Below are positions 6,189 to 7,285 of a stretch of DNA of 7,285 nt, one piece after another. The DNA is taken from the NCBI GenBank assembly GCA_902773265.1, contig CACYDZ010000027.1, forward strand, positions 1 to 7,285, written 5' to 3'. Position numbers and translations under genes: made by a program. Positions within the stretch are counted from its first letter, which is position 1. Each line of letters begins with the position of its first letter. Source of the DNA: an uncultured Ruminococcus sp. (lineage in GTDB: Bacteria; Bacillota; Clostridia; Oscillospirales; Acutalibacteraceae). Under the pieces are notes generated by a model that worked only from the letters and a program-made list of their open reading frames with translations, did no database searches and was not told the DNA's origin.

Positions 6189-7151
6189 TTAGCAATCTAA
6201 TGATACCGTTTCGTTTTTATTTTGCCATCTTCTGTAAAATCCCGCCAGAACTGACCCAGAGATGTTATGCCAGACAGAAAAGACAGCTCCGGGAACAGTA
6301 GCCATAGTCAGCTGAGAGAAAGCTGTACCTGCCAGACCCGTAGCCAGACCGGAATTTTGCATACCGACTTCTATGGATATGGCTTTTATTTTTTCGGGAG
6401 ACATTTTGAACAGTTTTCCCACACCGAAGCCACAAAGATATCCTAAAAAGTTGTGCAGTACGACTACCGCAAAAATCAGCAGACCACTGTTCAGAATTTT
6501 TTCAGCATTGTGCGAAACTACTGCACCGACAATCATACAGATAGCAACAGCGGAAATCATCGGCAGTACAGTTACCGCCTTTTGTGTAAAATTGCCGAAA
6601 AATTTATTGATGACAAATCCTAAAGCAATCGGTATGATGATGACCTGTACAATAGTTGTAAACATACTCATCACATCGACCTGAACGGTTGTTCGTAACA
6701 GGAAATAGGTAATGGCAGGGGTAAAAACAGGAGCAAGCAATGTATTGATACTTGTCATTCCCACCGAAAGAGCAACATCACCTTTAGCAAAGTAGGTGAT
6801 AACATTACTGGCTGTTCCACCCGGACAAGTACCCACCAGAACAACACCGGCAGTCAGTGCAGGGTCAAGATGAAACAGACGGCTTAAACCGAAAGCTAGC
6901 AGCGGCATAATCGTAAATTGAGCAACACACCCTAAAATGACATCACGGGGGCGTGTAAAGATAAGAGCAAAGTCTTTTGGCTGTAAGCCCAGACCCATGC
7001 CGAACATAATCAGCATAAGCAGATAATTTACCCAAGAGGTTTCTATCCATAGGGTAGAGGCAGGCAAAAATAACGACAGTCCCGCTACGGCAAGCACAAT
7101 CACCGCCATATATTTACCGAAAATATCACTGATTTTTTCTAAAATTTTCAT
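6189..7151 (-). CDS. Bile acid:sodium symporter family (BASS) transporter
   Basis: This 320-residue integral membrane protein matches the BASS/SBF family, with about 9-10 hydrophobic helices and the usual family length. Two family signatures are clear: GTCPGGTASNV (107-117) in the first half, and EVGMQNSGLATGLA beginning at E261 in the second. E261, Q265 and N116 match sodium- and substrate-site residues of the Neisseria ASBT homologue. Bacterial members carry bile acids, but also pantothenate, ketopantoate and other organic acids, so the substrate is open. The ATG at 7151 follows GAGG (7160-7163) by 8 nt. The open frame continues upstream to 7277, but those 42 codons lie in repeat copy 3 and its flank and look like neither a signal peptide nor the family N-terminus. 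No clear promoter was found in the 134 bases upstream and no strong terminator after the stop. Confidence 0.93.
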   Translation of the reverse strand: MKILEKISDIFGKYMAVIVLAVAGLSLFLPASTLWIETSWVNYLLMLIMFGMGLGLQPKDFALIFTRPRDVILGCVAQFTIMPLLAFGLSRLFHLDPALTAGVVLVGTCPGGTASNVITYFAKGDVALSVGMTSINTLLAPVFTPAITYFLLRTTVQVDVMSMFTTIVQVIIIPIALGFVINKFFGNFTQKAVTVLPMISAVAICMIVGAVVSHNAEKILNSGLLIFAVVVLHNFLGYLCGFGVGKLFKMSPEKIKAISIEVGMQNSGLATGLAGTAFSQLTMATVPGAVFSVWHNISGSVLAGFYRRWQNKNETVSLDC

Positions 7152-7157
7152 AATAAA

Positions 7158-7163
7158 ATCCTC
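7158..7163 (-). promoter_or_regulatory. Transporter gene ribosome binding site
   Basis: GAGGAT on the minus strand is placed correctly for the ATG at 7151 and argues against the repeat-derived upstream start at 7277. Confidence 0.7.
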
Positions 7164-7200
7164 ATAAAAGTTAAATTTCCGACCGAACGAAGTGAGCAAT

Positions 7201-7285
7201 AAAAGTTTTTGTCGAACTTTTTTCAAAAAGTTCGTGGGGTTCAGGGGCAACGCCCCTGATAGGATTTTTAAGGGCAAAGCCCTTA
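7201..7285 (+). repeat. Three-hairpin intergenic repeat, copy 3 (reaches window end)
   Basis: Stem 1 pairs 7213-7222 with 7225-7234 (CGAACTTTTT with AAAAAGTTCG). Stem 2 pairs 7241-7248 with 7252-7259 (TCAGGGGC with GCCCCTGA). Stem 3 pairs 7269-7275 with 7279-7285 (TAAGGGC with GCCCTTA). The order and the linker AGGATTTT match the other two copies, and it has the same orientation. It lies 50 nt upstream of the minus-strand transporter gene. It may continue past the window. Confidence 0.9.

Noticed and set aside
6181..6200. Possible terminator at the transporter stop codon
   Set aside because: The stem is about 4 bp, overlaps the stop codon and has no T run.

Overview
The window carries five protein-coding genes, three copies of a structured intergenic repeat, and clear transcription signals. 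The proteins (ClpC with a UVR motif, a PduL-type phosphotransacylase, a Ser/Thr-rich L,D-transpeptidase-like protein), the strong AGGAGG ribosome sites, the TATAAT promoters and the moderate-to-low GC all point to a Gram-positive Firmicute, most likely a Clostridia gut anaerobe of the Oscillospiraceae/Ruminococcus kind. The genus is an impression, not a demonstration.

Layout: positions 1-87 hold repeat copy 1, followed by clpC (125-2587, +) and an intrinsic terminator (2668-2709). A good sigma-A promoter (2721-2749) then drives a single-gene unit for pduL (2816-3391, +), which ends at a strong 16-bp hairpin terminator (3415-3455) that probably works in both directions. A second perfect 16-bp inverted repeat (3476-3512) lies between pduL and the convergent minus-strand genes. 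Read from right to left on the minus strand these are: a bile acid:sodium symporter family transporter (7151-6189); a lipoprotein with two similar extracellular modules (6073-4838) behind its own extended -10 promoter and a 16-bp palindrome; and a membrane-anchored YkuD-type protein with a Thr/Lys/Gln-rich stalk (4678-3587). Repeat copy 2 (4744-4828) separates the last two genes and copy 3 (7201-7285) lies upstream of the transporter.

The genes do not form one pathway. ClpC is cytosolic protein quality control, PduL is acyl-CoA/acyl-phosphate metabolism, the symporter is solute transport, and the lipoprotein and transpeptidase-like protein act at the cell surface. No phage, transposase, CRISPR, rRNA or tRNA signal was seen. 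Every gap between genes is shorter than 300 bases.

The most interesting item is the repeat: three copies in 7.3 kb, all on the same strand, each folding into three consecutive hairpins whose arms differ between copies while pairing is kept. This suggests selection or a copying mechanism that maintains structure. Two of the copies also extend neighbouring reading frames, creating false N-termini for clpC and the transporter.
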